Assembly: GCA_903884945.1 (NCBI GenBank)
Contig: CAISGR010000243.1
Location: 1-49,010, forward strand
Direction: 5' to 3'
Length of the DNA stretch: 49,010 nt
Source: an uncultured bacterium
Lineage (GTDB): Bacteria; Pseudomonadota; Alphaproteobacteria; Sphingomonadales; Sphingomonadaceae
In this document: piece by piece, positions 26,564 through 34,888 of the stretch
Numbering within the stretch: position 1 is the stretch's first letter
How the letters are laid out: every line of letters begins with the position of its first letter
Notes under the pieces: generated by a model
Seen by the model: the letters and a program-made list of their open reading frames with translations, nothing else
Databases searched by the model: none
What the model was told of the DNA's origin: nothing
Made by a program: the position numbers and the translations under genes

Positions 26564-27882
26564 GCATCGATTTCCTTGAGCGCTTCGGCGGCGAGCGCCC
26601 AGCTCTCGACGCCGCCGGCAACGCCGATATACATTGTCGTCTGGAGCAGGGTTTCGCGGATATCCTCCTTGGTCGCACCATTCGTGATCGCGCATTTGAC
26701 CATACGCTTCAGGGGGATCTGGCGGTTGAGCGCGGCGCTGATGGCGACGGTGATCAGGCAGCGTTCGCGCAATGTCAGCCCCGGCCGCGTCCAGGTTTCG
26801 CCGAAAACGGCAGAAGTGACGTAATTCTCGAGCGGCTCGTTGAAATCGTCGGCATTGTCGAGGCGCTCGATGCTGGCATCGCCGAACATCTGCCTGCGCA
26901 GTTCGCGGCCGGCCTGGAATGCGGGGTCTTCGGTCTTGAGCGCCACGGTCTGGTTCCTTGAAAGCGTGAGGGTTCGGAAGGCGTCGCCGAGCCAGCGCAT
27001 TTCGGCGCGGGCGGGGGCGGAGAAACGGACGGCGCGGAGGAAGCCGTGGCACATGTTCGGGGCAACGCGGAATTTGGCGTGCACGCCGGCAGCGCGCAGC
27101 CGCTCGACGAATTCGCGGCCCTCGTCGACCATGGCATCGTACTCGGCCTCCAGCAGGATCGCCGGCGGCAGGCTGCCAAGATCACTGCGTAGCGGCACCT
27201 CGAACGGCGCCGGATCGCGGACATCGGCGCTGCGATATGCAGCGATAACGGCCCTGATCAACGGCAGCGTCAGTACCGGATCGCGAACGGCGGCATAAGC
27301 GGCGCGATCCTCGTCGACATCGAACACGCCATACGCGAGCAATTGGCAAACGAGCTTCGGGCCGCCGCGATCGCGCGCGAGAATCGCAACCTGCACCGCG
27401 AGGAACGCGCCGGCGCTGTCGCCGGCGACCGCGATCCGCTCCGGATCGATGGCGAGAGCGCGGGCCATCCGCGCCGTCCAGGCGAGTGCGTCATAGCATT
27501 GCTCGACTATCGCGCGCGGAGTCGCTTCGGGCAGACGGGTATATTGGACGCTGATCACCACCGCGCTCGTCGCCTCGGCCAGCGCCATCGCCAGCGGCTG
27601 GTAGGTCTCGATGCTGCCGGTGGTGAAGCCGCCGCCGTGAAAATAGACGATAGCGGGCAGCACACCTTCCCCCGCCGGACGATAGATACGCACAGGCACC
27701 TCGTCTCCGGCGCGCACCACGAAGCTGTTGGCGACCGTCATCCCCATCGGCATCGGGTACGCGATCCGGTGCGCATTGCGGTCGGCGAGGAGGCGCGCTG
27801 TTTCGAGCGGGCCACCCGGCGTGCCCCGGACGGCGCTCAGATACTCGGCCAATCCCTCGGCTAGCCTGGGATTGCCGGTCAT
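26557..27882 (-). CDS. Fusion of HSL-type esterase and carboxymuconolactone decarboxylase domain
   Basis: One 441-residue chain carries two enzymes. Residues 1-300 are a hormone-sensitive-lipase-type alpha/beta hydrolase with the oxyanion HGGGF (82-86), nucleophile S156 in GDSAG, likely acid D249 and H279 in CHGFLR. Residues 325-441 are a complete CMD domain (LDNADDFNEPLENYV, RPGLTLRERCLITVA, NGATKEDIRETLLQTTMYIG). The CMD part is closely similar to the separate CMD gene at 41590, whose upstream neighbour is a similar HGGGF hydrolase. The layout recalls PcaL fusions of enol-lactone hydrolase and PcaC, though here the hydrolase is of the HSL type. The ATG at 27882 lies one base after the MetE-like stop (TGAGATG), so the two are co-translated. 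Lactone or ester hydrolysis plus decarboxylation is the likely chemistry. Confidence 0.9.
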   Translation of the reverse strand: MTGNPRLAEGLAEYLSAVRGTPGGPLETARLLADRNAHRIAYPMPMGMTVANSFVVRAGDEVPVRIYRPAGEGVLPAIVYFHGGGFTTGSIETYQPLAMALAEATSAVVISVQYTRLPEATPRAIVEQCYDALAWTARMARALAIDPERIAVAGDSAGAFLAVQVAILARDRGGPKLVCQLLAYGVFDVDEDRAAYAAVRDPVLTLPLIRAVIAAYRSADVRDPAPFEVPLRSDLGSLPPAILLEAEYDAMVDEGREFVERLRAAGVHAKFRVAPNMCHGFLRAVRFSAPARAEMRWLGDAFRTLTLSRNQTVALKTEDPAFQAGRELRRQMFGDASIERLDNADDFNEPLENYVTSAVFGETWTRPGLTLRERCLITVAISAALNRQIPLKRMVKCAITNGATKEDIRETLLQTTMYIGVAGGVESWALAAEALKEIDAY

Positions 27883-27883
27883 C

Positions 27884-29092
27884 TCATTGCCACAGCTGCC
27901 GCGAGGCCAAGGCGGCGCCCTCGACCAAGGCGGAGAGCTTGGCCCACTGCACCTCGGGATGGACCCGAGCCATGTTCCAGCCCTGCGAGAAGCCGCAATC
28001 GGTGCCGGCGATGACGTTCTCGCGCCCGACCACGCTGGCAAAGTTCGAGATCCGCCATGCGACGAGCTCGGGATGCTCGACGACATTGGTCTGGTGGCTG
28101 ATCACGCCGGGAATGAGGATCTTGCCGTCGGGCAGCTTCACGTCCTTCCACACCATCCATTCATGCTCGTGCCGCGGGTTGGCGCCTTCGATGACATAGG
28201 CCTGCGCCTTGATCTTGAGAATGATGTCGATGACCTCACGCAGCGGCACGTCGGTGGTGTGCGGCGTGTTCATGCTGCCCCAGCACATGTGATAGCGCAC
28301 GCGGTCCTCGGGAATGCCGCGCAGCGCGTGGTTATAGGCTTCGACCTGGCGCTCGGAGGCGCGACGCAGATCCTCGGGGGTCGGATTGGGATTGCCGGGC
28401 AGCACCTGGTTGCGCGCCGGAAGGCCGAGGTCGAGCTGGACGATATAGCCAGCATCGACGATCGCCTTGTACTCGACATGCATCGCATCGGCGAGCGCGT
28501 AGAGATATTCGGATTCGGTCGCGTAGACCGTACCGGCATCGGCGTCGTCGCGCGCCGGCGTGGCCGAGGGCATGAACGCCTCGACGAATTCCTTGCCGGA
28601 GAGCGCCGCCCGGTAATTGTCGAGATCGGCCTGGAGCGCATCCTGCCCGGCATAGTGGATCGGCGCCGCAACGCGGACGCGCGCCGGCGGCGTGTTAGCC
28701 GCCTTGCGGACCTTCTCGACGTCGAGCTCCGGGGGCATCCACATCGTCTTGTACATGGCGTTGTACTGAGTCATGAAACCCGGGAATTCCTCGGTCAGCG
28801 CCGCATAATAGGCACCCCGGTCCGAGGGCGGGACCTTTTCGAGCCCGCCGAGCCGCTCGACCACATAGTTATGGAAGCTAGGCTTGGAGATTTCGCCATC
28901 GCTGGGAATGTCGATGCCGATCTCTGCCTGCCTGGCGACGACATCGGCGACGCCCTGACGGACGTCGCGCTGGAACTGGGCTTCGTCGACGGGCTCGCCG
29001 AGGACCTTGGCCATCATCCCCTCAAGCACGTTGAGCGGGCGGATCAAGCTGCCTACATGAGTCGTAAGGACGCGATCGATGCTGCGCTTCAC
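27884..29092 (-). CDS. MetE-like zinc methyl/alkyl-transferase family protein, larger form
   Basis: This 402-residue barrel resembles the C-terminal catalytic half of cobalamin-independent methionine synthase. The zinc set HxC (H268, C270 in YHMCWGS), E302 and C366 (GTDCGFSQ) is intact. The N-terminal substrate-recruiting half of MetE is absent, so it is not standard MetE. Single-domain relatives include core-MetE proteins and epoxyalkane:coenzyme M transferase. The start is GTG at 29092 with AGGAG five bases upstream. It heads an operon with the esterase::CMD fusion, which implies a catabolic group or thiol transfer rather than methionine synthesis. A smaller paralogue lies at 32705. Substrate unknown. 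Confidence 0.82.
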   Translation of the reverse strand: MKRSIDRVLTTHVGSLIRPLNVLEGMMAKVLGEPVDEAQFQRDVRQGVADVVARQAEIGIDIPSDGEISKPSFHNYVVERLGGLEKVPPSDRGAYYAALTEEFPGFMTQYNAMYKTMWMPPELDVEKVRKAANTPPARVRVAAPIHYAGQDALQADLDNYRAALSGKEFVEAFMPSATPARDDADAGTVYATESEYLYALADAMHVEYKAIVDAGYIVQLDLGLPARNQVLPGNPNPTPEDLRRASERQVEAYNHALRGIPEDRVRYHMCWGSMNTPHTTDVPLREVIDIILKIKAQAYVIEGANPRHEHEWMVWKDVKLPDGKILIPGVISHQTNVVEHPELVAWRISNFASVVGRENVIAGTDCGFSQGWNMARVHPEVQWAKLSALVEGAALASRQLWQ

Positions 29093-29238
29093 ATCATCTC
29101 CTGTAGCTGGCCACCTTGTCGGCGGACCGTGTCGCCGGCTTCGCATATGAAAGCTTGGCTTATAGTCGTACTGCTGCCATCTTGAATGGCGTTTGTAAAT
29201 AGCGACTCCGCCAAGCGGATCGGGAGAGGGATGCGGCG
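29093..29238. promoter_or_regulatory. Divergent promoter region between MetE-like and HpcH aldolase genes
   Basis: This 146-base gap contains GAATGGCGTTTGTA at 29184-29197 (two mismatches to GAAYGNCRTTCGTC), 41 bases before the aldolase start. GGGAGAGGG precedes the aldolase ATG. No gene is seen. Confidence 0.4.
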
Positions 29239-30012
29239 ATGTTCAACGGGGAAGTGAAGCGCAAATTGGAGGCCGGAGAGACCGTCTTCGGCAGTTTCGT
29301 CAAGCTCGACGCCCCCGCCATCGTCGAACTCTACGGCATCGCCGGGTTCGATTTCGTGATCCTCGACGCCGAGCATGGCTGCTACACGCATGCCGGCCTC
29401 GAGAACATGATCCGCACCTGCGAACGGATGGGGATGAGCAGTGTCGTCCGCACGCCCGACGCCGGCGAGGCCAATATCCTCCACGTCCTCGATAGCGGCG
29501 CGAGCGGCATCCAGGTGCCCTCGCTCAAGAGCGCGGCGGAAGTGCGGGAGGTGATTCGCAAGGCCAAATACTGGCCGCTCGGCGAGCGTGGCTCGGCGCG
29601 CGCGTGCCGTGCCGCGGCCTATGGCACCCTGCCCGACTACGAGCAGCGCGCCAATCGCGAGACCCTGGTCAGCGTCCATGTCGAGAACAAGGAGATGGTC
29701 GAGGATATCGAGGCATTGTGCGCGGTCGACGAGCTCGACGTGCTGTTCATCGGCCCCGGCGATCTCAGCGCCTCGCTCGGCCATCCCGGCGATGCGGCGC
29801 ACCCCGATGTGGTCGCGGCGATCGACCGCGTGATCGAGGTGGCTGCCGGCCGCAAGCATATCGGCACCGTCGTCGCCAATGCCGCCCAGCTCGAATCCTA
29901 TGTCGCGCGCGGCGTGCATTACATCGCCTGGCTTTCCGAACTCGGCATGCTGCGCGGCGCGCTCAACGCGGCGGCGGGCAATTTCAAACCCTATCGGGGA
30001 GATGCGAAGTGA
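29239..30012 (+). CDS. HpcH/HpaI-family class II aldolase
   Basis: This 257-residue aldolase cleaves 4-hydroxy-2-oxo acids to pyruvate and an aldehyde, a typical last step after ring cleavage. Residues matching the HpaI site are H46 (DAEHG), R71 (VVRTP), metal ligands E149 (VHVENKE) and D175 (IGPGDLS). Length equals the family norm. GGGAGAGGG lies before the ATG. The stop overlaps the GTG of a CMD gene, so the two are coupled. The gene is divergent from the MetE-like/esterase::CMD operon. It could act on a 4-hydroxy-2-oxovalerate or -heptanedioate type product; the exact acid is unknown. Confidence 0.92.
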   Translation: MFNGEVKRKLEAGETVFGSFVKLDAPAIVELYGIAGFDFVILDAEHGCYTHAGLENMIRTCERMGMSSVVRTPDAGEANILHVLDSGASGIQVPSLKSAAEVREVIRKAKYWPLGERGSARACRAAAYGTLPDYEQRANRETLVSVHVENKEMVEDIEALCAVDELDVLFIGPGDLSASLGHPGDAAHPDVVAAIDRVIEVAAGRKHIGTVVANAAQLESYVARGVHYIAWLSELGMLRGALNAAAGNFKPYRGDAK

Positions 30013-30338
30013 AGCGACCATCTGGCGGACGCGGCAGGGAACTGGCGGGGGTGGCGCCGCTGCTGGACGAAATCACCCAGAGCGTCCTCTACGACAAGGT
30101 CTGGGAGCGCCCCGAACTCTCGAAGCGCGACCGCAGCCTGATCACCATCACCTGCCTGATCGCGCTCAACCGCGAACAGGCACAGGGGCATATGGAACTG
30201 GGGCTCGAAAACGGCCTGACCGTCGAGGAAATCGGCGAGGCGATCGCTCACATCGCCTTCTATGCCGGCTGGCCCGTCTCGGTGAGCGCGGCGCGCAAGC
30301 TCAAGAATATTGTCGACGCGAAGGCCGGGCAGGCCTGA
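30009..30338 (+). CDS. Carboxymuconolactone decarboxylase family protein, short type
   Basis: This 109-residue CMD protein starts at a GTG (30009) that overlaps the aldolase stop (GTGA). The core WERPELSKRDRSLITITCL and the GEAIAHIAFYAGWPVSVSAARKL region match the CMD at 10988 closely, so these two form a subfamily distinct from the esterase-linked CMDs at 26557 and 41590. No CxxC is present. A decarboxylase or tautomerase-like step before or after the aldolase is plausible. Family certain, substrate unknown. Confidence 0.87.
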   Translation: MKRPSGGRGRELAGVAPLLDEITQSVLYDKVWERPELSKRDRSLITITCLIALNREQAQGHMELGLENGLTVEEIGEAIAHIAFYAGWPVSVSAARKLKNIVDAKAGQA

Positions 30339-30350
30339 CACCCACCCTCT

Positions 30351-30435
30351 CCATCCCCTGCGAAAGCGGGATGTCGCGATTTCATCTGCCTACACCCCCA
30401 AGGGAAGCGATATCCCCGCGTTCGCCAGGATAACG
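30351..30435. repeat. REP-like extragenic palindrome remnant
   Basis: The gap between the convergent CMD and SDR genes holds CCCCTGCGAAAGCGGGAT (a GC stem capped by a GAAA loop near 30356-30373) and, about 40 bases on, CCCCGCGTTCGCCAGGATAACG. Read on the minus strand this gives the VILANAGIS-type pseudo-peptide typical of dispersed extragenic repeats in proteobacteria. It may also serve as a terminator. It looks decayed, as the second unit is imperfect. Confidence 0.55.
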
Positions 30436-30448
30436 GAAAGTCGCGCCC

Positions 30449-31177
30449 CTACCCGCGTCCCAGAAATGGGATCTTGTTCTGCACCATCAGCGCTTCGTGG
30501 AAATTCAGATGATCCGGCATATCGGCCATATGGACGATGATGCCCGCAGCGTCCTCCGCCCGCGCAGTCATTTCGGCTGGCTTCGTGCTCGCGGCGCCCC
30601 CCAGCTCTGTCGCGACGATGCCCGGGTGGAACACCGAAACCGCGATATTGTCCGCGCGGCAATCGACCGCCAGCGCGCGCGTCAGGCCGGCGAGCCCCCA
30701 TTTGCTCGCGGTATAGGCCGGGCTGTCCTTGCGCGGTACCTTGGCGGAGATCGATCCGACATTGATGATCCGCCCCCTGCCCTGCGCCTTCATGATCGGG
30801 ATCGCCGATCGCGCGCACAGAAAGGCCGATGTGAGGTTGGTGTCGATGACGCGGCGCCACAGCGCCAGGTCGGTCAGCTCGGCCGGCGTGCTGTCGGCAA
30901 TGCCGGCGTTGTTGACCAGCACGTCGACCGTGCCGAACCGCGCCAGCGTGGTCGCGAAGAGATTAGCGACCGCGCCCTCGTCGGTAACGTCGGTCGCCAT
31001 CGCCAGCGCCTCGCCGCCTTTTGCCTCGATCAGATCGACCAAGACGCCAAGACGATCGGCGCGGCGCGCGGCGAGCACGACCCTGGCGCCCTTTTCGGCA
31101 AAGGCGAGGGCGCACGCCGCGCCTATCCCCGAGCTGGCCCCGGTGATCACGACGACCCGGCCCTGGAGGATGCTCAC
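30449..31177 (-). CDS. Short-chain dehydrogenase/reductase
   Basis: This 242-residue classical SDR has the NAD(P) glycine motif TGASSGIG at 12-19, NNAG at 89-92, and the S142-Y155-K159 catalytic set (YTASK). ARR after the second strand hints at NADP preference. The start is GTG at 31177, overlapping the TGA of the luciferase-like gene (GTGA), so the pair is co-translated. It probably oxidises or reduces an alcohol/ketone made or used by the neighbouring flavin monooxygenase. Substrate not assignable. Confidence 0.92.
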   Translation of the reverse strand: MSILQGRVVVITGASSGIGAACALAFAEKGARVVLAARRADRLGVLVDLIEAKGGEALAMATDVTDEGAVANLFATTLARFGTVDVLVNNAGIADSTPAELTDLALWRRVIDTNLTSAFLCARSAIPIMKAQGRGRIINVGSISAKVPRKDSPAYTASKWGLAGLTRALAVDCRADNIAVSVFHPGIVATELGGAASTKPAEMTARAEDAAGIIVHMADMPDHLNFHEALMVQNKIPFLGRG

Positions 31178-32484
31178 GCCTGCGAAGCCCTTTCCGCCTG
31201 GTTCGAAACCAGCGCCAGGGGATCGTCCGCCACCACCGCCAGCCCGCCACCACGATCCGAGCGGACATTCTCGTAGGTCCCAGCCTCCTTCTTGCGAAGG
31301 CCATAGGATTTGACGATCTCGATATCCTCAACGGCAAGTGGCGCCATCTTCGGCTTACGCGCCAGCGCTGCCTCGAAATAGGGCGCCAGCTCGGCTTGCT
31401 TCTTCGCCAGACGTTCCTCCTCCCCAACCTTCAGCCGCGGCATCGCCGTGGTCGCGAACAGCTCGAGCGATTCGCAGATATGGTCATGGTTGGCGGGGCC
31501 GGTTTGCTGGACGAAGATGATCTGGTCGACGCCGACATCCGCATAAGCCTTGCAATGGTCATGGACCTGCTCGGGCGTGCCGATGCCGCCATTGCCGTGA
31601 TTGTCCTCGATCCCTGCCTCGGCCTTCTTGAAATCTTCCCACACGCTCGAATGGCCGGGTTTCAGCCTGCCGAACGAGGCGTAGAATCCCAGCGAATAGC
31701 CAAAATACTTGAAGCCTTCGGTGCCGCGATCGATCGCGACCTGCTCGTCCTCATTGACCGACAGCGCGGTCACGATCGCAAAATTGGCGTTCACGGCATG
31801 GCCGATCGGCACGCATTCGTCGGACTTGATGATGTCGTAATATTCCTGGACCCATTTGCCTGCCTGCTCGGGCGCGGCGAAACCGAAGACGAGCGCTCCC
31901 ATGCCGTTGCGCGCGGCATGCAGGATGGTGTCGCGGCGCGAGCACGCCACCCAAAGCGGCGGATGCGGCACCTGAATCGGCTTGGGGACGATATTGCGCG
32001 TCGGCATCGAGAAATACTCGCCCTGGAAACCGGGATAGGGCGTCATCGTCAGCATGTTCGCACATTGCTCGGTCGCTTCGCCCCACATGCCCTTCTTGAG
32101 ATCGGGATCGACGCCGAAGCCTTCTAGCTCCATCGCGGTGCCGCTCTCGCCGGTGCCCCATTCGACGCGGCCGTTCGAAAGCAGGTCGAGCGTGGCGATC
32201 CGCTCGGCGACGCGCGCCGGGTGATTGATCAGCGGCGGCATCACGCAGATGCCATGGCCGAGCCGCATCCTCTTGGTGCGCTGGCTGAGCGCACCGAGGA
32301 AGACGTCGGGCGCCGAGCTGTGCGAATATTCCTCGAGGAAATGATGCTCGACCAGCCAGGCGTAATCATAGCCCAGCTTGTCCGCGAGCTCGAGCTCGTC
32401 GAGCGCGTTGTGGAAGATCTGCATGTCCTTCGCAGCCGTGAACGGCGCGGGCGACTGATGCTCGTAAAACAGACCGAATTGCAT
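31174..32484 (-). CDS. Luciferase-like (LLM) flavin-dependent monooxygenase
   Basis: This 436-residue bacterial-luciferase-fold oxidoreductase uses reduced FMN, supplied by a separate reductase, and O2. Seen are the N-terminal MQFGLFYEHQSP strand, WLVEHHF near residue 43, the LSNGRVEWGTGESG loop and a PPLWVACS strand. It is longer than most family members, with an extended C-terminal tail after residue 370. The ATG at 32484 fits the family start. It is followed by the coupled SDR and faces a MetE-like gene. The flavin reductase at 39944 may supply FMNH2. Baeyer-Villiger-type or hydroxylating chemistry is possible. Confidence 0.9.
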   Translation of the reverse strand: MQFGLFYEHQSPAPFTAAKDMQIFHNALDELELADKLGYDYAWLVEHHFLEEYSHSSAPDVFLGALSQRTKRMRLGHGICVMPPLINHPARVAERIATLDLLSNGRVEWGTGESGTAMELEGFGVDPDLKKGMWGEATEQCANMLTMTPYPGFQGEYFSMPTRNIVPKPIQVPHPPLWVACSRRDTILHAARNGMGALVFGFAAPEQAGKWVQEYYDIIKSDECVPIGHAVNANFAIVTALSVNEDEQVAIDRGTEGFKYFGYSLGFYASFGRLKPGHSSVWEDFKKAEAGIEDNHGNGGIGTPEQVHDHCKAYADVGVDQIIFVQQTGPANHDHICESLELFATTAMPRLKVGEEERLAKKQAELAPYFEAALARKPKMAPLAVEDIEIVKSYGLRKKEAGTYENVRSDRGGGLAVVADDPLALVSNQAERASQA

Positions 32485-32704
32485 TGCGCTTTCCCTCCGG
32501 TTCCTCTCCCGCCCGGAATTCCGATGCGGCACATTTAACAGCCTACCTTATAACAGCCTATCTGATACTATGGAAGATGCTGGCGTCGGATTCTGTTTCT
32601 AGTGCATGGCCGGCGTTCGTCATTGTCGAAAATCGTTCACAATATCGCACTCGCTCCTTATGGTCGTCAGGCACCGTCGCGGAACGGGATGAGGGGATGT
32701 GCCG
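32485..32704. promoter_or_regulatory. Divergent promoter region with tandem ACAGCCT repeat and CRTTCGTC site
   Basis: A direct repeat with 15-base period is clear: TAACAGCCTACCTTATA (32536-32552) and TAACAGCCTATCTGATA (32551-32567). GGCCGGCGTTCGTC at 32608-32621 matches the second shared motif with two mismatches. It lies 83 bases before the MetE-like start and 123 from the LLM start. Sites of both motif families occur together here, as at 24391-24550. No gene is present. Confidence 0.5.
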
Positions 32705-33733
32705 ATGAACACGCTGCTGCCCACGACTCTGGTCGGATCCTACGCAATGCCTGAATGGCTGATCGATCGGGCCCGCCTCGCCGGCCGCTTTCCGCCGCGG
32801 GTGCGCGCACTCGAACTCTGGCGCCCGGCCCCAGACCATCTCGAGGAAGCGCAGGACGATGCCACGATCATGGCCATTCACCTGCAGGAACGGGCCGGGA
32901 TCGATATCGTCACCGACGGCGAGATGCGCCGGGAAAGCTATTCGAACCGCTTCGCGACAGCGCTCGAAGGCGTCGATCTCGACAATCCGGGCGTCGCGCT
33001 CGACCGCAGCGGTCATCCCAATCCGGTGCCGCGCGTCACCGGCCGGATCCGCCGCAGGCATTCCGTCCAGGTCCGCGATGTCGAATTCCTGCGACGCAAT
33101 ACCGACCGCAGGATCAAGATCACCGTGCCCGGGCCGTTCACGATGACCCAGCAGGCGCAGAACGACTTTTACGCAAGCGAAGAGGAAATGGCGCTCGATT
33201 ATGCGGCGGCGGTCAACGAGGAGATACGCGACCTGTTCGCCGCGGGCGCCGACATCGTTCAGATCGACGAGCCCTATCTCCAGGCGCGGCCCGAGAAAGC
33301 GCGACAATATGGCGCCAAGGCAATCGATCGCGCGCTGCAGGATATCGGAGGCGTCACCGCCCTGCACGTCTGCTTCGGCTATGCCGCGATCATCCATGGC
33401 GATCGGCCGCACGGCTATGACTATCTGGGCGAGCTTGCCGGCACGCGCGTCGATCAGGTGTCGGTCGAGACCGCGCAGCCGAACCTCGATCCGGCCGAGT
33501 TGGCGCCGTTGCGCGGCAAGCATATCATGGTCGGGACGATCGACTTGAACGATCCCGCGGTCGAGACGCCCGAGATAGTCGCCGAGCGAATCCGCCGGGC
33601 GATGACCGTCGTGCCCGCCGACAAGATCATCGTCGCGCCCGATTGCGGCTTCAAATATGTGCCCCGCGACATCGCCTTCGCCAAGATGCGGGCAATGGTC
33701 GAAGGCGCCGCACTGGTTCGCGCGACACTCTGA
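32705..33733 (+). CDS. MetE-like zinc methyl/alkyl-transferase family protein, smaller form
   Basis: This 342-residue core-MetE-type barrel has an intact zinc set: H221 and C223 (LHVCFGY), E255 (VSVETAQ) and C314 (APDCGFKYVP). TTLVGSY at the N-terminus and QIDEPYLQ at 186-193 are family marks. The MetE N-terminal half is missing. The ATG at 32705 follows GAGGGG with eight-base spacing; an in-frame GTG two codons earlier is less likely. It is divergent from the LLM-SDR unit. It could transfer a methyl group to or from homocysteine/THF, or act on another thiol. A larger paralogue is at 27884. Confidence 0.83.
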   Translation: MNTLLPTTLVGSYAMPEWLIDRARLAGRFPPRVRALELWRPAPDHLEEAQDDATIMAIHLQERAGIDIVTDGEMRRESYSNRFATALEGVDLDNPGVALDRSGHPNPVPRVTGRIRRRHSVQVRDVEFLRRNTDRRIKITVPGPFTMTQQAQNDFYASEEEMALDYAAAVNEEIRDLFAAGADIVQIDEPYLQARPEKARQYGAKAIDRALQDIGGVTALHVCFGYAAIIHGDRPHGYDYLGELAGTRVDQVSVETAQPNLDPAELAPLRGKHIMVGTIDLNDPAVETPEIVAERIRRAMTVVPADKIIVAPDCGFKYVPRDIAFAKMRAMVEGAALVRATL

Positions 33734-33763
33734 ACTCGAGCGCCTGCGCGCGCTGCGCGGCGT

Positions 33764-34699
33764 CTAGCCGGATGCCGCCAGCGTACCGCGCGGAACCGGG
33801 ATGCCGGGGATCAGGAGGCGAATGCGATGGAGCGAGCGCGCGCCGGTGAAATAGAGCGTGCGCCAGTCACTATCGCCCCAGTTCATGTTGGACGTGCGTC
33901 CCTCCATGGCGATCGTGCCGAGATGCTCGCCCGCGGGGCTCAGGATCCAGATGCCGCCGGGGCCGGTGCAATAGACATTGCCCTCGACATCGACTTTCAT
34001 GCCGTCGGGCCCGCCCATACGGGTGTCGGCGCGCATGTCGCAGAACAGGCGGGCGCTGCCCAGGTCGAGCATGCCATCGGCCTCGACGTCATAGGCCATG
34101 ATCAGCTTGCGATGCTGGTTGCTGTCGTTGACGTAGAGGATCTTCTCGTCGGGCGAGAAGCACAGCCCGTTGGGATTGATCAGGTCGCGCACGACCATGT
34201 TGAGCCGCTCGCCATCGGGCGAGACGCGGTAGACGCCGGCGCAATCGATCTCCGGGGGATGCTCCGGCGGGGTAAACGGCACCTTGGGCGGCGGATCGGT
34301 GAAATAGATCGCTCCGTCAGATTTGACGACGACATCGTTGGGCCGGTTGAGCTTCATGCCGCGATAATTGTCGGCGATCATGGTGACGGTGCCGTCGGCA
34401 TGCTCGCGATCGACGCAGCGGCTGAAATGGTGGCAGACGACCAGCCGGCCCTCCCGGTCGCGGGTCTGGCCGTTACCGTTCCTGGTGTCGCGCTTGTCGA
34501 CGGTGATGCCGTGCTCGGGGTGCCAGCGCATGCGCAGGCTGTTGTGGATGTCGCTGAACAGCAGATAGCCGCCCTCCGCGATCCATACCGGCCCCTCGGC
34601 CGGTCCGGTCGGCCCGCCAAAGCCGCGACCGAGCTCTTCCCAATCCACGCCCGGGGCGACAATGGCGTCCAATCGCGGATCGAGTCGTTCGATGGGCAT
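33764..34699 (-). CDS. SMP-30/gluconolactonase-family lactonase
   Basis: This 311-residue six-bladed propeller is of the SMP-30/gluconolactonase/LRE family, which hydrolyses lactones at a single divalent metal. Likely metal ligands are E35 (PAEGPVW), the Asn in LINPNGLCF near 170 and the Asp in YVNDSN near 190. The RMGGPDGMKVDVEGNVY segment is the family hallmark. No signal peptide is seen, so it is cytosolic. It faces an MFS permease across a divergent promoter. Lactone opening downstream of the oxygenases or dehydrogenases is a reasonable role. Confidence 0.9.
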   Translation of the reverse strand: MPIERLDPRLDAIVAPGVDWEELGRGFGGPTGPAEGPVWIAEGGYLLFSDIHNSLRMRWHPEHGITVDKRDTRNGNGQTRDREGRLVVCHHFSRCVDREHADGTVTMIADNYRGMKLNRPNDVVVKSDGAIYFTDPPPKVPFTPPEHPPEIDCAGVYRVSPDGERLNMVVRDLINPNGLCFSPDEKILYVNDSNQHRKLIMAYDVEADGMLDLGSARLFCDMRADTRMGGPDGMKVDVEGNVYCTGPGGIWILSPAGEHLGTIAMEGRTSNMNWGDSDWRTLYFTGARSLHRIRLLIPGIPVPRGTLAASG

Positions 34700-34888
34700 C
34701 GGCTGCTTTCCTCTCCCGCCCTCAAGTCCAGGTCTTGGGCCGGGCGCAAATGACAGCCTGTCTTATAGCAGTGCCACTGATAATTTGGAAACGATTTGCG
34801 CCGTTGACAGACAGCCAGGCTTACATTCTTATGGCGGGAATGCCGACCCGTTCGAGCGGGCACGCAATCACCAGGAGAGGATCGCGCA
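34700..34888. promoter_or_regulatory. Divergent promoter region between lactonase and third MFS permease
   Basis: TGACAGCCTGTCTTATA (34751-34767) matches the ACAGCCT motif and includes a perfect GACAG-C-CTGTC palindrome. A second ACAGCC occurs at 34811. TTGACA at 34804-34809 with a TCTTAT 17 bases on is a candidate promoter for the permease. AGGAGAGG at 34873-34880 is the permease ribosome site. The CRTTCGTC motif is absent. Confidence 0.45.

Noticed and set aside
32705..33733. Region J/K as an epoxide-coenzyme M pathway (EaCoMT plus SDR)
   Set aside because: The MetE-like and SDR pairing is suggestive, but no 2-ketopropyl-CoM carboxylase-like disulfide oxidoreductase and no coenzyme M synthesis gene is present.
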